From Nitrospira_E sp052156535 (GTDB lineage Bacteria > Nitrospirota > Nitrospiria > Nitrospirales > UBA8639), in NCBI RefSeq assembly GCF_052156535.1, contig NZ_JBQKUP010000044.1, positions 314,521 through 378,520 on the forward strand: 64,000 nt of DNA, written 5' to 3'. The notes under the pieces were generated by a model. That model did not search any database. It was not told the DNA's origin and saw only the letters and a program-made list of their open reading frames with translations. Every line of letters starts with the position of its first letter. Within the stretch, counting starts at the first letter, position 1. Below, piece after piece: positions 17,533 to 27,229 of this stretch. A program made the translations under genes and the position numbers.

Positions 17533-18654
17533 TTAATCAAACATGTTTTTAACTTTATCGAACAGGCCTTCTCCTTGCGTGTCCGTAGATATTCCGCACT
17601 CCTCCGCATAGGCGGAAAGTAGTTCGTGTTGTTTTGGGGTTAGTTTTGTAGGAATTTGAATTTTCGTCCGAATCAGTTGATCGCCACGAGTTTGGGACTT
17701 AAGCCCAGGAGCGCCCAACCCTTTGAGGCGGAGAATTTGATCGTGTTGGGTCCCTCCAGGGATTTTTACCATGGTGGTCCCACTTAATGTAGGCACTTCG
17801 ACTTTTCCCCCAAGTGTCGCTGTAACAAAATCCAAGCGAAGGTCATAGAGGATCTCTTGGCCTTTCCGTTGAAAGTGGGGATGAGGCCGTACATTGAGCG
17901 CCACATACAAATCTCCAGGAGGTCCGCCGTTCATACCATGTTCGCCTTCATGGGAAAGTCGAAGTCTCATGCCGGATTCGACTCCAGCTGGAATGGTGAC
18001 TGCTAAAAGCCGTTCCTTGTGAACGCGTCTTTGTCCTCTACATGTCTTGCACGGGTCAGCGATGACTTGACCTGATCCTTGGCATTGTCCACAGGTTCGA
18101 TTAATAGTGAAAAAACCCTGTTGTAACCGTATTTGTCCCGCCCCACGGCATGCGGAACAGGGTTTGACGGCTTGATCGGATTTGGCGCCAGTTCCATGGC
18201 AGGTTTCACAGACTTCCCAACGAGGAATTTTGAGTTTGGCTTCCTTGCCGTTAATGGCCTCTTCAAAGGAAATTTCTAAGTTATATTGAAGATCATTGCC
18301 CTGTTCAGCTCTATTATGCCCTCTGCCTCCACCGAAAAAGTCTTCAAAGATATCCCCAAACATATCTCCGAAGCCGCCACCTCCAAACCCGAATCCATCG
18401 GCTCCTCCCTGGCCAGCCGCCGCATGACCAAACATGTCATATTTTTTTCGGCGATCTGGATCGCTGAGCACTTCATAGGCTTCCCCGGCTTCCTTAAACT
18501 TTTCCTCAGCCGCTTTTTTCTGAACTGGGTCGGCATGCAAATCCGGGTGATGTTGCCTGGCAAGTTTTCTAAAGCCTTTTTTAATGTCTTCTTCCGAGGC
18601 ATTGCGGTCCACCCCGAGAATTTCATAATAATCTCGTTTTTGGGTCTGTGCCAT
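17533..18654 (-). CDS. dnaJ: Chaperone DnaJ
   Basis: A 373-residue class I J-protein with all canonical parts. The J domain (1-70) has HPD in QHHPDLH. A Gly/Phe-rich linker follows, then a cysteine-rich domain with four zinc-binding repeats: CETCHGTG, CSACRGAG, CGQCQGSG and CKTCRGQR. C-terminal substrate-binding domains end with a short tail. It stimulates DnaK ATP hydrolysis and delivers clients. It lies 59 bp downstream of dnaK. Confidence 0.98.
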   Translation of the reverse strand: MAQTQKRDYYEILGVDRNASEEDIKKGFRKLARQHHPDLHADPVQKKAAEEKFKEAGEAYEVLSDPDRRKKYDMFGHAAAGQGGADGFGFGGGGFGDMFGDIFEDFFGGGRGHNRAEQGNDLQYNLEISFEEAINGKEAKLKIPRWEVCETCHGTGAKSDQAVKPCSACRGAGQIRLQQGFFTINRTCGQCQGSGQVIADPCKTCRGQRRVHKERLLAVTIPAGVESGMRLRLSHEGEHGMNGGPPGDLYVALNVRPHPHFQRKGQEILYDLRLDFVTATLGGKVEVPTLSGTTMVKIPGGTQHDQILRLKGLGAPGLKSQTRGDQLIRTKIQIPTKLTPKQHELLSAYAEECGISTDTQGEGLFDKVKNMFD

Positions 18655-18713
18655 CAGCGTTTTCCAAAGGTGGAATAATGTATGCCCATGCTCATCAATC
18701 TGTTCAAAAGTTT

Positions 18714-20645
18714 TTAATTTTTGCCTTTATCAACTTCTTCAAATTCTGCATCTACAACTTTTTCCTCACTACCAGCGCTTTCACCGCCAGTGGTTCCAGG
18801 GCCGTCTTCTGGTCCAGAGCCGCTGGCAGAGGCATCCGTAGAAGCCTTTTTGTACATTTCCTCTGCTAATTTGTGAGAGGAGGTGGTGAGGTTTTGCATG
18901 GCGGTTTTAATCGCTTCGAGGTCCGTTCCCTCCATAGCTTTACGAAGTGCGTCTACCGCCTCGGTGATGTTGGACTTCTCCGTTTCCTCAATCTTGTCTC
19001 CATGTTCGCTCAAATTCTTTTCTGTACTATAAATAAGGGTGTCGGCTTGATTTTTGACTTCGACCAATTCCCGTTTCTTTTTGTCTTCTTCGGTATGACT
19101 TTGAGCTTCCTTAACCAAACGCTCAACTTCTTCCTTACTTAATCCGCTAGATGCCGTGATCTTGATTGATTGTTCTTTTTGCGTGGCCATATCTTTGGCT
19201 GAGACATGCACAATGCCATTAGCGTCGATATCAAATGTGACTTCAACTTGCGGAACACCTCTTGGTGCCATCGGAAGACCCACTAAATCAAACTGTCCCA
19301 ATAGTTTATTGTCATTGGCCATTTCCCGCTCACCTTGGAAAACTCTGATGGTCACGGCAGTTTGATTGTCGGCGGCGGTTGAAAAAATTTGACTCTTTTT
19401 GGTGGGGATGGTGGTGTTGCGTTCGATGAGTTTCGTGAAGATTCCCCCCAAGGTTTCGATGCCGAGTGAAAGCGGGGTGACATCCAATAACAGGACATCC
19501 TTCACATCTCCCTTGAGGACTCCACCCTGAATGGCCGCACCGATTGCCACGACTTCATCAGGATTCACTCCACGGTGGGGTTCCTTTCCAAAGAATTGCT
19601 TAACTCGCTCAATCACTTTCGGCATCCGAGTCATTCCACCTACCAAGACAATTTCATTGATGTCGCTGGTGGTCATGTCAGCATCGGCAAGAGCTTTTTT
19701 GCAAGGTTCGATTGTTCGCTCAATTAAATCATTCACCAATTGCTCATATTTTGACCTGGTGAGTTTAAGTACCAAATGTTTTGGTCCACTGGCATCGGCG
19801 GTGATGAAGGGTAAGTTTATTTCGGTTTCTTGGGAGGAGGAAAGCTCGATTTTTGCCCGTTCGGCTGCTTCTTTCAGTCGTTGAAGGGCCATTCGATCAT
19901 TCCGTAAATCGATTCCTTGATCTTTTTTGAATTCTTCAACCAACCAATCCATGACCCGAAGATCAAAGTCGTCTCCCCCCAAAAAGGTATCCCCATTTGT
20001 GGATTTGACTTCAAAGACTCCTTCTCCGATTTCTAGAATGGAAACGTCAAAGGTTCCACCACCGAGATCGTAGACCGCGATACGTTCATCTTTTTTCTTG
20101 TCGAGTCCATAGGCGAGTGATGCTGCAGTCGGCTCATTAATAATGCGCAAGACATTTAAGCCCGCGATCTTCCCTGCGTCCTTGGTAGCCTGGCGTTGGC
20201 TATCATCAAAATAGGCTGGGACCGTAATGACAGCATCCGTCACTTTTTCTCCTAAATAATCTTCAGCGGTTTGCTTCATTTTTTGAAGGATCATGGCTGA
20301 AACTTCTGCTGGACTATAGCTTTTCCCTCGAATGATGACGTGGGCATCCCCATTAGCACCTTCGGCCGTTTTATAGGATAGCCGGTTTGCGGCATTTTTG
20401 ACCTCGGAAGAAGAATACTTTCTTCCCATCAGCCGTTTCACCGAATAAATAGTGTTTTCCGGATTGGTTATGGCTTGCCGTTTGGCAATCTGTCCGACCA
20501 ATCGTTCGTCCTTATCGGTCAAAGCCACAACCGAAGGGGTGGTTCGTCCGCCTTCTGAATTGGCAATGACCGTTGGGTCTCCACCGCTCATTACGGCCAC
20601 GCAAGAATTTGTTGTTCCTAAGTCAATTCCAATAATTTTGCTCAT
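18714..20645 (-). CDS. dnaK: Chaperone DnaK (Hsp70)
   Basis: A 643-residue Hsp70. It begins IIGIDLGTTNSCVAVMSGG and has the blocks VYDLGGGTFDVSIL and LVGGMTRMPKV in the nucleotide-binding domain. The linker DVLLLDVTPLSLGIETLGG leads to the substrate-binding domain (about 390-510) and helical lid. The C-terminus is acidic (DAEFEEVD), as in other bacterial DnaKs. The start ATG overlaps the grpE stop codon (ATGA), so translation is coupled. Confidence 0.99.
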   Translation of the reverse strand: MSKIIGIDLGTTNSCVAVMSGGDPTVIANSEGGRTTPSVVALTDKDERLVGQIAKRQAITNPENTIYSVKRLMGRKYSSSEVKNAANRLSYKTAEGANGDAHVIIRGKSYSPAEVSAMILQKMKQTAEDYLGEKVTDAVITVPAYFDDSQRQATKDAGKIAGLNVLRIINEPTAASLAYGLDKKKDERIAVYDLGGGTFDVSILEIGEGVFEVKSTNGDTFLGGDDFDLRVMDWLVEEFKKDQGIDLRNDRMALQRLKEAAERAKIELSSSQETEINLPFITADASGPKHLVLKLTRSKYEQLVNDLIERTIEPCKKALADADMTTSDINEIVLVGGMTRMPKVIERVKQFFGKEPHRGVNPDEVVAIGAAIQGGVLKGDVKDVLLLDVTPLSLGIETLGGIFTKLIERNTTIPTKKSQIFSTAADNQTAVTIRVFQGEREMANDNKLLGQFDLVGLPMAPRGVPQVEVTFDIDANGIVHVSAKDMATQKEQSIKITASSGLSKEEVERLVKEAQSHTEEDKKKRELVEVKNQADTLIYSTEKNLSEHGDKIEETEKSNITEAVDALRKAMEGTDLEAIKTAMQNLTTSSHKLAEEMYKKASTDASASGSGPEDGPGTTGGESAGSEEKVVDAEFEEVDKGKN

Positions 20646-21247
20646 ACGTGTATTCCTCCCTCTTCACCAGATTCTTCAGTCGAACCAGGTTCTGTCAGTT
20701 CTGATTTTTCTTTCGCCACGCTTACCATAGCCGGACGTAAAATGCGATCGTGCAATAAATATCCTTTTTGAAATTCCTCGATGACCGTGTTCGGCTCCAT
20801 GTTTTCCGATTCCACCTGGGTCACTGCTTGATGAATAGCAGGATCAAAGGAGTTTCCTGTGGTGCTTAGTTGTCGAACGCCAACTTTGGCGACGGTTTCC
20901 AGAAATTGTTTGTGGGTAAGCTCTACCCCCTCTAGTAATGGGCCACTCGTTCCTGCATCTTTCGCGCATTGAATGGCTCGCTCAAGGTTATCAATAATAG
21001 GAAGTAAATTTTTCAATAATGATTCATTGCCAAATCGAATAGAATCGTTCTGATCCCGCTGGGCCCGGCGTTTGTAGTTTTCAAATTCTGCGGCCAGGCG
21101 CAAATATTTATCTTGAAAAATTTGAAGTTCTTCTTCTGGCGTTCCGCCGTTTTCAGAAGCACTTTCTGATGTGTCCCCGGTCGAATGTTCTTGAGGACTG
21201 ACTTCTTCTGTAGTCACTTCTCCAGTAGTTTCCTCTGTTGAGGACAT
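20642..21247 (-). CDS. grpE: Nucleotide exchange factor GrpE
   Basis: A 201-residue GrpE. An acidic disordered N-terminus precedes the long dimerisation helix (about 45-100, with LAAEFENYKRRAQRDQ) and the C-terminal beta domain ending near HDRILRPAMVSVAK, a GrpE signature. It releases ADP from DnaK. ATG 21247 is preferred because AAAAGG lies 8 nt upstream; in-frame ATGs at 21277 and 21304 lack ribosome-binding sites. It is the first gene of grpE-dnaK-dnaJ-rsmE. No hrcA lies upstream. Confidence 0.95.
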   Translation of the reverse strand: MSSTEETTGEVTTEEVSPQEHSTGDTSESASENGGTPEEELQIFQDKYLRLAAEFENYKRRAQRDQNDSIRFGNESLLKNLLPIIDNLERAIQCAKDAGTSGPLLEGVELTHKQFLETVAKVGVRQLSTTGNSFDPAIHQAVTQVESENMEPNTVIEEFQKGYLLHDRILRPAMVSVAKEKSELTEPGSTEESGEEGGIHV

Positions 21248-21325
21248 GGTTTTACCTTTTCCCGATTGTTGCGTCATAAATGACCAGTAAGAAGAGAGAG
21301 ACATTTCAAATTGCTTATGGCAAGT

Positions 21326-21353
21326 TAGATAGTCACTTCATCTGGCAAGTCAA
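21326..21353 (-). promoter_or_regulatory. Probable sigma70-type promoter of grpE-dnaK-dnaJ
   Basis: On the minus strand, TTGACT (21353-21348) and TATCTA (21331-21326) are separated by 16 bp. They sit about 80 bp before the preferred grpE start. No CIRCE inverted repeat (TTAGCACTC-N9-GAGTGCTAA) is present, which agrees with the absence of hrcA nearby. Confidence 0.5.
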
Positions 21354-21415
21354 CCCATCTTCTTAAATTTCTTATGATTTTTGGTTAAGCTAAAGTAATT
21401 AGAATCCGGAATAAG

Positions 21416-22192
21416 TTATCCACAGGAATGGTTCATGCGATCATAGAGGAGCTTTAAGCCTTCTAGTGTGAGGTGGGGTCTAACCTCCTGAATAGTGTGC
21501 GAAATTGGAACAATTGTTTGGGCCAACCCGCCAGTCGCGATGACAAGTGGGGATTCTCCGATTTCCTGCTGAATTCTCCTCACGATTTCATCAACCAATC
21601 CAGCATATCCATACATGATTCCTGCCTGCATACTGGAAGTCGTGTCTTTGCCAATCACAGATGCTGGGATGACCAAATCAACTTTTGGAAGCTTTGCTGT
21701 TTTGGTATGGAGGGTATCTGCTGCGCTTTTTAAGCCGGGGGCAATGGTTCCACCTAGGTACTCGCCTTGTTGAGTGACGATACAAAATGTGGTCGCAGTC
21801 CCAAAATCCACAATAATCAGATATCGTCTATAGCGGGCAAATGCTGCAGCCGCATTGACGAGACGGTCTGTGCCAATTTCCTCTGGATTACTGTATCGGA
21901 GGATGAGACCATGAGGACATGCGCTAGTGACGATTAAAGGTTGTTGTCCGAATAATGATTGGGCCAACATGTCGAAAATATGTGTGAGAGGGGGGACCAC
22001 ACTAGTGACAATACAGCCTAAAATGTCTCCTGGCAGGATTTTATGAAATTGAAGGAGGGAGCGAAGAATAATGCTATATTCATCAGGAGTCTTGGAATGG
22101 TCGGTGGATAAGCGCCAGTGTGAGATCAGTATGCTGTCTTGAAAAACGCCACAGACAATCTGTGAGTTTCCAATGTCGATGGCTAGCAGCAT
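21416..22192 (-). CDS. coaX: Type III pantothenate kinase
   Basis: A 258-residue CoaX of the ASKHA fold, doing the first step of CoA synthesis. The phosphate-binding block AIDIGNSQIVCGVF opens the protein; GTDRLVNAAAAF and IVDFGTATTF follow in the expected order. ATG 22192 is chosen: AAGGAG lies 11 nt upstream, whereas the in-frame GTG at 22204 directly abuts that site. It follows birA by 40 bp. birA-coaX adjacency is common across bacteria. Confidence 0.95.
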   Translation of the reverse strand: MLLAIDIGNSQIVCGVFQDSILISHWRLSTDHSKTPDEYSIILRSLLQFHKILPGDILGCIVTSVVPPLTHIFDMLAQSLFGQQPLIVTSACPHGLILRYSNPEEIGTDRLVNAAAAFARYRRYLIIVDFGTATTFCIVTQQGEYLGGTIAPGLKSAADTLHTKTAKLPKVDLVIPASVIGKDTTSSMQAGIMYGYAGLVDEIVRRIQQEIGESPLVIATGGLAQTIVPISHTIQEVRPHLTLEGLKLLYDRMNHSCG

Positions 22193-22232
22193 AAAAAAGG
22201 TCACTCCTTTTGAGCAGTTCTTCAGAGATGGG

Positions 22233-23057
22233 TCATGGTTGTGCGGCTGTACGAAGATGAAGGATTTCGCCGGAATGAATATCTCGAATCCTAGCTGATT
22301 GATCGTTTGAGTCGGAAGGGGAGGGAATGACTCGGAGTTGGCCGTGTTCTCCTATGGAATGAGCCAGCCCTTGAAGTTGGCTTCCATCAGGAAACTGAAC
22401 CTGAATTGTTTGTCCAATGGTGACACACCAATGTGTGTATTCCACAAGATAAGACAGAGGCCCGTTGGCCCTCAGGTTTTCCCAGTTTTTTTCCAGTGAT
22501 GCGATCACCTTCATGATGAGCTCTTCTCTGTCCACAGCACAATGACAATGGATCTGCAGAGAAGTCGCGCTCGTTTGAAGTTCTGAAGGAAATTCCGGTG
22601 GCGTGAGGTTAACGTTAATCCCAAATCCGATTACCACGCAGAAATGGTGTTTTGGATTCCGAAAGGAATCACATAAAATGCCACCCAATTTACGTCCTCC
22701 AATTAATAAGTCATTGGGCCACTTTAGATCGATACGAAGAGATGTCTGTTGTTCGAGTGCCTGGGCAATGGCCACCCCGGCCATGAGAGGAACCCATCCT
22801 AAATATTGAATGGGTGTCTCATGGACAAAAAGGAGAGATCCGTAAATATTGGACTTGCCTGGGGAAAACCAAGACCGATCTAATCGACCTCGTCCCGCGA
22901 TTTGTCTGTCGGCCAGAATGACAGTTCCAGAAAGTGCTTGGGTCTTGGCTTTTTCCACGGCAAACGCATTGGTTGAGGCTAATTCATCAAAAATATAAAG
23001 GGTATCGCCAAATTTTTTTGAGGGAAGAAGGGCGGCTAGTTTTGTGGAGGATAGCAC
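22233..23057 (-). CDS. birA: Biotin-[acetyl-CoA-carboxylase] ligase (monofunctional)
   Basis: A 274-residue biotin protein ligase. The biotinoyl-AMP loop GRGRLDRSWFSPG and the block LKWPNDLLIGGRKLGGIL are intact. The C-terminal SH3-like domain is present (about 225-270). There is no N-terminal helix-turn-helix, so it should biotinylate carboxylase carrier protein without acting as the bio-operon repressor. It starts with GTG at 23057, 32 bp after nadC. Confidence 0.93.
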   Translation of the reverse strand: MLSSTKLAALLPSKKFGDTLYIFDELASTNAFAVEKAKTQALSGTVILADRQIAGRGRLDRSWFSPGKSNIYGSLLFVHETPIQYLGWVPLMAGVAIAQALEQQTSLRIDLKWPNDLLIGGRKLGGILCDSFRNPKHHFCVVIGFGINVNLTPPEFPSELQTSATSLQIHCHCAVDREELIMKVIASLEKNWENLRANGPLSYLVEYTHWCVTIGQTIQVQFPDGSQLQGLAHSIGEHGQLRVIPSPSDSNDQSARIRDIHSGEILHLRTAAQP

Positions 23058-23089
23058 TGATTAGTCAGGGGGTTAGAGGAAAACCAGTC

Positions 23090-23998
23090 TCATGATTGGC
23101 GCTTTTGAGAACGTCTTTTTGTTCGGAGAGGAACGATCTCCATGGAGAGGTCCATGGATGGGGCGGAATGTGTGAGTGCCCCAATAGAGATGAAATCCGG
23201 TCCGGCTTTCGCCATATCTCGAACATTGTCCAAGGTCATACCTCCTGATACTTCCACCAGGGCCTGCTTTTGGATGATGTCAATGGCCTGTCTGACACGA
23301 TCGGGGGTCATGTTATCCAATAAAAGGACATCGGCTTTTCCCTTCAAGGCCTGTCGGACCTGAGCAATTGTTTCGACTTCCACGCAAATTTGAAGGCCAT
23401 GCGGGGCATGTTGCTTGGCCCATAAACAAGTCTGGGTGATGTTCATCCGTTGGGATGCCATAACCATCAAGTGATTATCTTTAATGAGAATGCCGTCATG
23501 GAGTGAGAAGCGATGATTTTTACCCCCGCCAAGGCGGACGGCCCATTTTTCTAAGGCCCGGAGTCCCGGCGTTGTTTTTCGTGTGTCCACTAAAGCGACT
23601 GGAAAATCACGAACAGCCTCACAGAACCGATGGGTGAGCGTGCTAATTCCCGAAAGCCGTTGGAGGAAATTCAGGGCGATTCGTTCGCCTTGAAGGAGCG
23701 ATTGCGCCTTTCCTTTCATGCTCAGGATAGTGGTTGACGGGCGCACCATGTTTCCATCGCCAGCATGAGTGGTAAGTTCAAGGGTTGAATCGACTGACTG
23801 AAAAACCTCCCTGGCAACGGCCACACCTGCCACGATCATGTGGGTTTTCGCGATGATGTCGGCGCGAGCTAATAGAGTTGGTGGAATGAGAAGGGTTGAG
23901 GTCAGGTCTCCGTAGGCAAGGTCCTCTTCCAGCGCAGCGCTGATTACGCGCCGGATGGAGAAAAGGGGAGGAGGCGAGGCGAGAGAAGATGCACCCAT
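23090..23998 (-). CDS. nadC: Nicotinate-nucleotide pyrophosphorylase (carboxylating)
   Basis: A 302-residue quinolinate phosphoribosyltransferase of de novo NAD synthesis. Signature blocks: EEDLAYGDLTS, ERIALNFLQRLSGIST, DTRKTTPGLRALEKWAV and GGGKNHRFSLHDGILIKDNH. The late block EVSGGMTLDN completes the PRPP-binding barrel. The start ATG overlaps the valS stop codon, so nadC is translationally coupled to valS. Length is usual. Confidence 0.96.
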   Translation of the reverse strand: MGASSLASPPPLFSIRRVISAALEEDLAYGDLTSTLLIPPTLLARADIIAKTHMIVAGVAVAREVFQSVDSTLELTTHAGDGNMVRPSTTILSMKGKAQSLLQGERIALNFLQRLSGISTLTHRFCEAVRDFPVALVDTRKTTPGLRALEKWAVRLGGGKNHRFSLHDGILIKDNHLMVMASQRMNITQTCLWAKQHAPHGLQICVEVETIAQVRQALKGKADVLLLDNMTPDRVRQAIDIIQKQALVEVSGGMTLDNVRDMAKAGPDFISIGALTHSAPSMDLSMEIVPLRTKRRSQKRQS

Positions 23999-26781
23999 CA
24001 GGTCGTCATCGAAACCAGTTGTTGTTCCGTCATATTCAGAATTTCCAACTCATCGATCAGCTTGGTACGGCGGTCTTCTGATTCCTGGATCACGGAAGGC
24101 TCCGCTTTCTGCCTGAATTCAGAAGAGGATAACCGACTGCCAAGGCGCTGCACTTCCTTCTCTTTTTCTCCTATTTGTTTCTGAATTTTTTTAACTACTT
24201 CATGAAGGTCAACCTCATTGGGAACAGGGATGCCAATGGTGCTGAAATGACCAGAAGGCAATTGTAATGTACGGAGAGAAGGAATGCCCTGGTCTGTGAT
24301 GACCGATGAGCGGAGAATTGACTCGATATAGGGCGCAAGAAAGGTCAGAATGGCCGTGTCATTGACCTCGGTGCTCGCTCCATAGATCGAAGGGGTTTGA
24401 GCGGAGGAAATATTCAGGAAGGCTCGCCCGGTTCTCGCCGTGTTGACAAACGCTTGGAGAAATAAAAAAGCCTGTTCGGCTTCAGCATTGACCCATTCCG
24501 GCTTTTCAGCAGGAAAGGGTTGGGTCATGATTGATCGCCCTTCGTGCGGGAAGGATTGCCATATTTCTTCGGTAATAAATGGCATCACGGGGTGTAACAG
24601 CCGTTGGATGATTTCAAAAGATTCCAAGAGTGTCTGGCGGGTGGCAGGCGCATCAGGATGATTTTCCTGTTGGAGGCAGGGTTTGGCGAGTTCTATGAAC
24701 CAATCACAATATTCATGCCATATGAATTGATACAGAGCAGAGGCGGCTTGGTCAAAGCGATAGTCTTCAAAGGCTTTGCTCACTTCACGGATCGTATGGT
24801 TCAGTCGGCTGAGAATCCATCGATCTGGAAAAGGTCGGAACTCTGGTGCGAGCGATGTCCGTGGTCCGTCCGCATAGAGATGAATAAATCGTGCGGCATT
24901 CCAGAGTTTTGTGACAAAATTTCGATACCCTTCAATGCGCTCCTCGGCCAGTTTAATGTCCCGGCCAGGAGAGGCCATTGAGGCCAGAGTAAACCGCAGG
25001 GCATCCGTTCCATATTGTCGCATTTTGGTTAGGGGATCAATCACATTTCCTTTGGATTTGCTCATCTTCTGACCCTCGGCGTCTCGAACCAGGGCATGAA
25101 TGTACACATCACGGAATGGGACCTGCCCCGTAAATTTCAGACCCATCATGATCATTCTGGCAACCCAAAAAAAGAGAATGTCCAGTCCGGTGACTAAGGT
25201 TGCTGTTGGGTAAAATGATTTAAAGTCTTCTGTGTCTTCCGGCCACCCGAGTGTAGAAAATGGCCAGAGGGACGATGAAAACCAGGTATCCAATACATCA
25301 GGGTCTTGAAAAAGGTTGGTCCCGCCGCATGTTGGACAGGATTGTGGTGGAGTTCTCGAGACAATGGGTTGTGCATCGGGGGTGATAAAGCAGCTCATTG
25401 TGAGGTCGGAAGGAATCATTTTGTCGCTATGAGCTTCGCCAACCTGGCTAGTTTGGAGGAACTTGTCCTTGTTGCAGGTTCGACAGTACCAGGCGGGAAT
25501 TTGATGTCCCCACCAGATTTGGCGGGAAATGCACCAATCTTTGATCTGGCGCATCCAGCCCAGATAATTGTTTTTCCATCCATCGGGAATAATTCGAATG
25601 TGTCCGGTTTCGACCGCTTGGATGGCAGGAGTTGCCAAAGGTTGGATTTTGACGAACCATTGCGGTGAAAGATAGGGTTCGACAACAGTTTTACATCGAT
25701 AACATTTCCCGATGGCCATGGCATGATCTTCAACCTTTAAGAGGAGTTCTTGCTTCTCCAGGGCTTCTATCACCATGTTGCGGGCTTCCTGGACTGTCTT
25801 AAGGTTGAGTATGGTTTGAAGTCTGGAGTCTGCTTGAGCTTCCTGAAGTCCTGATGGGCTCATTCGAGCTTGGAAATCGAGTATGGAAAGGCGCGGAAGA
25901 CCGTGTCGCTCGCCTGCTTCAAAGTCATTAAAGTCATGTGCAGGTGTAATTTTGACGGCTCCGGTTCCAAATTCCCGGTCAACTAAAATCGGATCAGCTA
26001 AAATGGGAATGGTTCGGGTCGTCAAAGGGACGCGAACTTCTTTTCCAATATACTGCTGGTAGCGAGGATCCTCAGGGTGGACAGCCACTGCGGTATCTCC
26101 CAGAACGGTCTCTGGTCTGGTAGTGGCCACCATGAGGAATTGTGTTGGATCGTCAGCGAGAAAATACTGAATGTGATAGAGCTTTCCCTTAATTGGTTCG
26201 TGCTCGACTTCAATGTCGGACAGGGCTGTCAGGCAGCGCGGGCACCAATTTATTAAGCGTTCCCCTCGGTAAATAAGTCCTTCCTCGTACAGACGAACAA
26301 ACACCTCTCGAACAGCCTGGGAAAGTCCTTCGTCCATGGTAAACCGGAGACGAGACCAATCGCAGGAGGCTCCTAACTGTTTTAATTGTTCGATAATAGT
26401 ATCTCCCGATTGGTGTCTCCACTTCCAGACCCGGTCGATGAAGGCCAAGCGCCCGACGTGTTCTCGTGACTGACCTTCCTGCGCGAGTTGCCGCTCGACT
26501 ACATTTTGGGTCGCAATCCCCGCATGGTCTGTTCCAGGAACCCAAAGAGTCTTTAGTCCCTGCATGCGTCGCCATCGAGCGATGATGTCCTGGATGGTCG
26601 TATTGAGGGCATGGCCGATGTGGAGTGATCCGGTGACATTTGGCGGAGGAATGACCAGGCAAAATGATTGAGATTGGTTGCCAAGGTCAGGCTGGAAGAG
26701 ATGGTGCTCTATCCAATAGGACCCCCACCGCTGCTCAACTTCATTAGGATTATAGGTTTTTTCTAACTGTGAAGATGACAT
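23998..26781 (-). CDS. valS: Valyl-tRNA synthetase
   Basis: A 927-residue class Ia synthetase. The HIGH motif lies in PPPNVTGSLHIGHALN near the N-terminus. KMSKSKGNVIDP is the KMSKS loop. The editing domain contains ATTRPETVLGDTAVAVHP. The C-terminal region ends in the charged coiled coil typical of ValRS (about 865-925). ATG 26781 (MSSSQLEKTYNPNEVEQRW) matches the family start; a TTG at 26856 would add 25 unlikely residues. No Shine-Dalgarno sequence is visible. It leads the operon valS-nadC-birA-coaX. Confidence 0.97.
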   Translation of the reverse strand: MSSSQLEKTYNPNEVEQRWGSYWIEHHLFQPDLGNQSQSFCLVIPPPNVTGSLHIGHALNTTIQDIIARWRRMQGLKTLWVPGTDHAGIATQNVVERQLAQEGQSREHVGRLAFIDRVWKWRHQSGDTIIEQLKQLGASCDWSRLRFTMDEGLSQAVREVFVRLYEEGLIYRGERLINWCPRCLTALSDIEVEHEPIKGKLYHIQYFLADDPTQFLMVATTRPETVLGDTAVAVHPEDPRYQQYIGKEVRVPLTTRTIPILADPILVDREFGTGAVKITPAHDFNDFEAGERHGLPRLSILDFQARMSPSGLQEAQADSRLQTILNLKTVQEARNMVIEALEKQELLLKVEDHAMAIGKCYRCKTVVEPYLSPQWFVKIQPLATPAIQAVETGHIRIIPDGWKNNYLGWMRQIKDWCISRQIWWGHQIPAWYCRTCNKDKFLQTSQVGEAHSDKMIPSDLTMSCFITPDAQPIVSRTPPQSCPTCGGTNLFQDPDVLDTWFSSSLWPFSTLGWPEDTEDFKSFYPTATLVTGLDILFFWVARMIMMGLKFTGQVPFRDVYIHALVRDAEGQKMSKSKGNVIDPLTKMRQYGTDALRFTLASMASPGRDIKLAEERIEGYRNFVTKLWNAARFIHLYADGPRTSLAPEFRPFPDRWILSRLNHTIREVSKAFEDYRFDQAASALYQFIWHEYCDWFIELAKPCLQQENHPDAPATRQTLLESFEIIQRLLHPVMPFITEEIWQSFPHEGRSIMTQPFPAEKPEWVNAEAEQAFLFLQAFVNTARTGRAFLNISSAQTPSIYGASTEVNDTAILTFLAPYIESILRSSVITDQGIPSLRTLQLPSGHFSTIGIPVPNEVDLHEVVKKIQKQIGEKEKEVQRLGSRLSSSEFRQKAEPSVIQESEDRRTKLIDELEILNMTEQQLVSMTT

Positions 26782-26944
26782 ACTATCGTTAGATAGGGTG
26801 TTTTGGAATTGGCAAAAAAAGTCTCCGATGTTATCACGGGCCCTACAGGCCCGCAATACGACTCTTGTTCCCTCTATGATGCCTGTGGTAAAACAAATTC
26901 TATTAAATTTCCTAAAATTTTCAATTCACTCAGGAGAATCACCC

Positions 26945-27055
26945 ATGCCACGTGGTCGGCAAAAAGATCGTGATCTGCGAAGAAAACATCGAAAAAATCA
27001 ACAGCGGGTAAAAGGTTTAGAAGTGACCAGGCGTGAAAAGGGCAAAAAGAAATAG
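26945..27055 (+). CDS. 36-residue highly basic small protein
   Basis: A tiny open frame starting MPRGRQKDRDLRRKHRKNQ and ending EKGKKK; about half of its residues are Arg or Lys. AGGAG stands 8 nt before the ATG, one of the best ribosome-binding sites in the window, so translation is likely. The longer frame from 26798 has no such site. The composition suggests RNA or ribosome binding, but no family is recognised. It is divergent from valS and upstream of the HAD gene. Confidence 0.7.
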   Translation: MPRGRQKDRDLRRKHRKNQQRVKGLEVTRREKGKKK

Positions 27056-27229
27056 GAACCGGTTTTATTGAGGCCGTGGCCTTCATTCCATAGAGCCTCA
27101 TTTCTCTTCTCAAATTTCCATCCTTATGGTTTTCGTTTGATCGAACGACCCTACAAGGCTATTTTGGGGCGGAGGACAGTTCATCGGTCCCTACGCCCTT
27201 GATCCTCTTCCCTCCCCCTTTATAATTGT

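Noticed and set aside
23142..23363. Frames antisense to nadC, valS, dnaK, metH and other housekeeping genes
   Set aside because: They are mirror-image reading frames of well supported genes with no features of their own.
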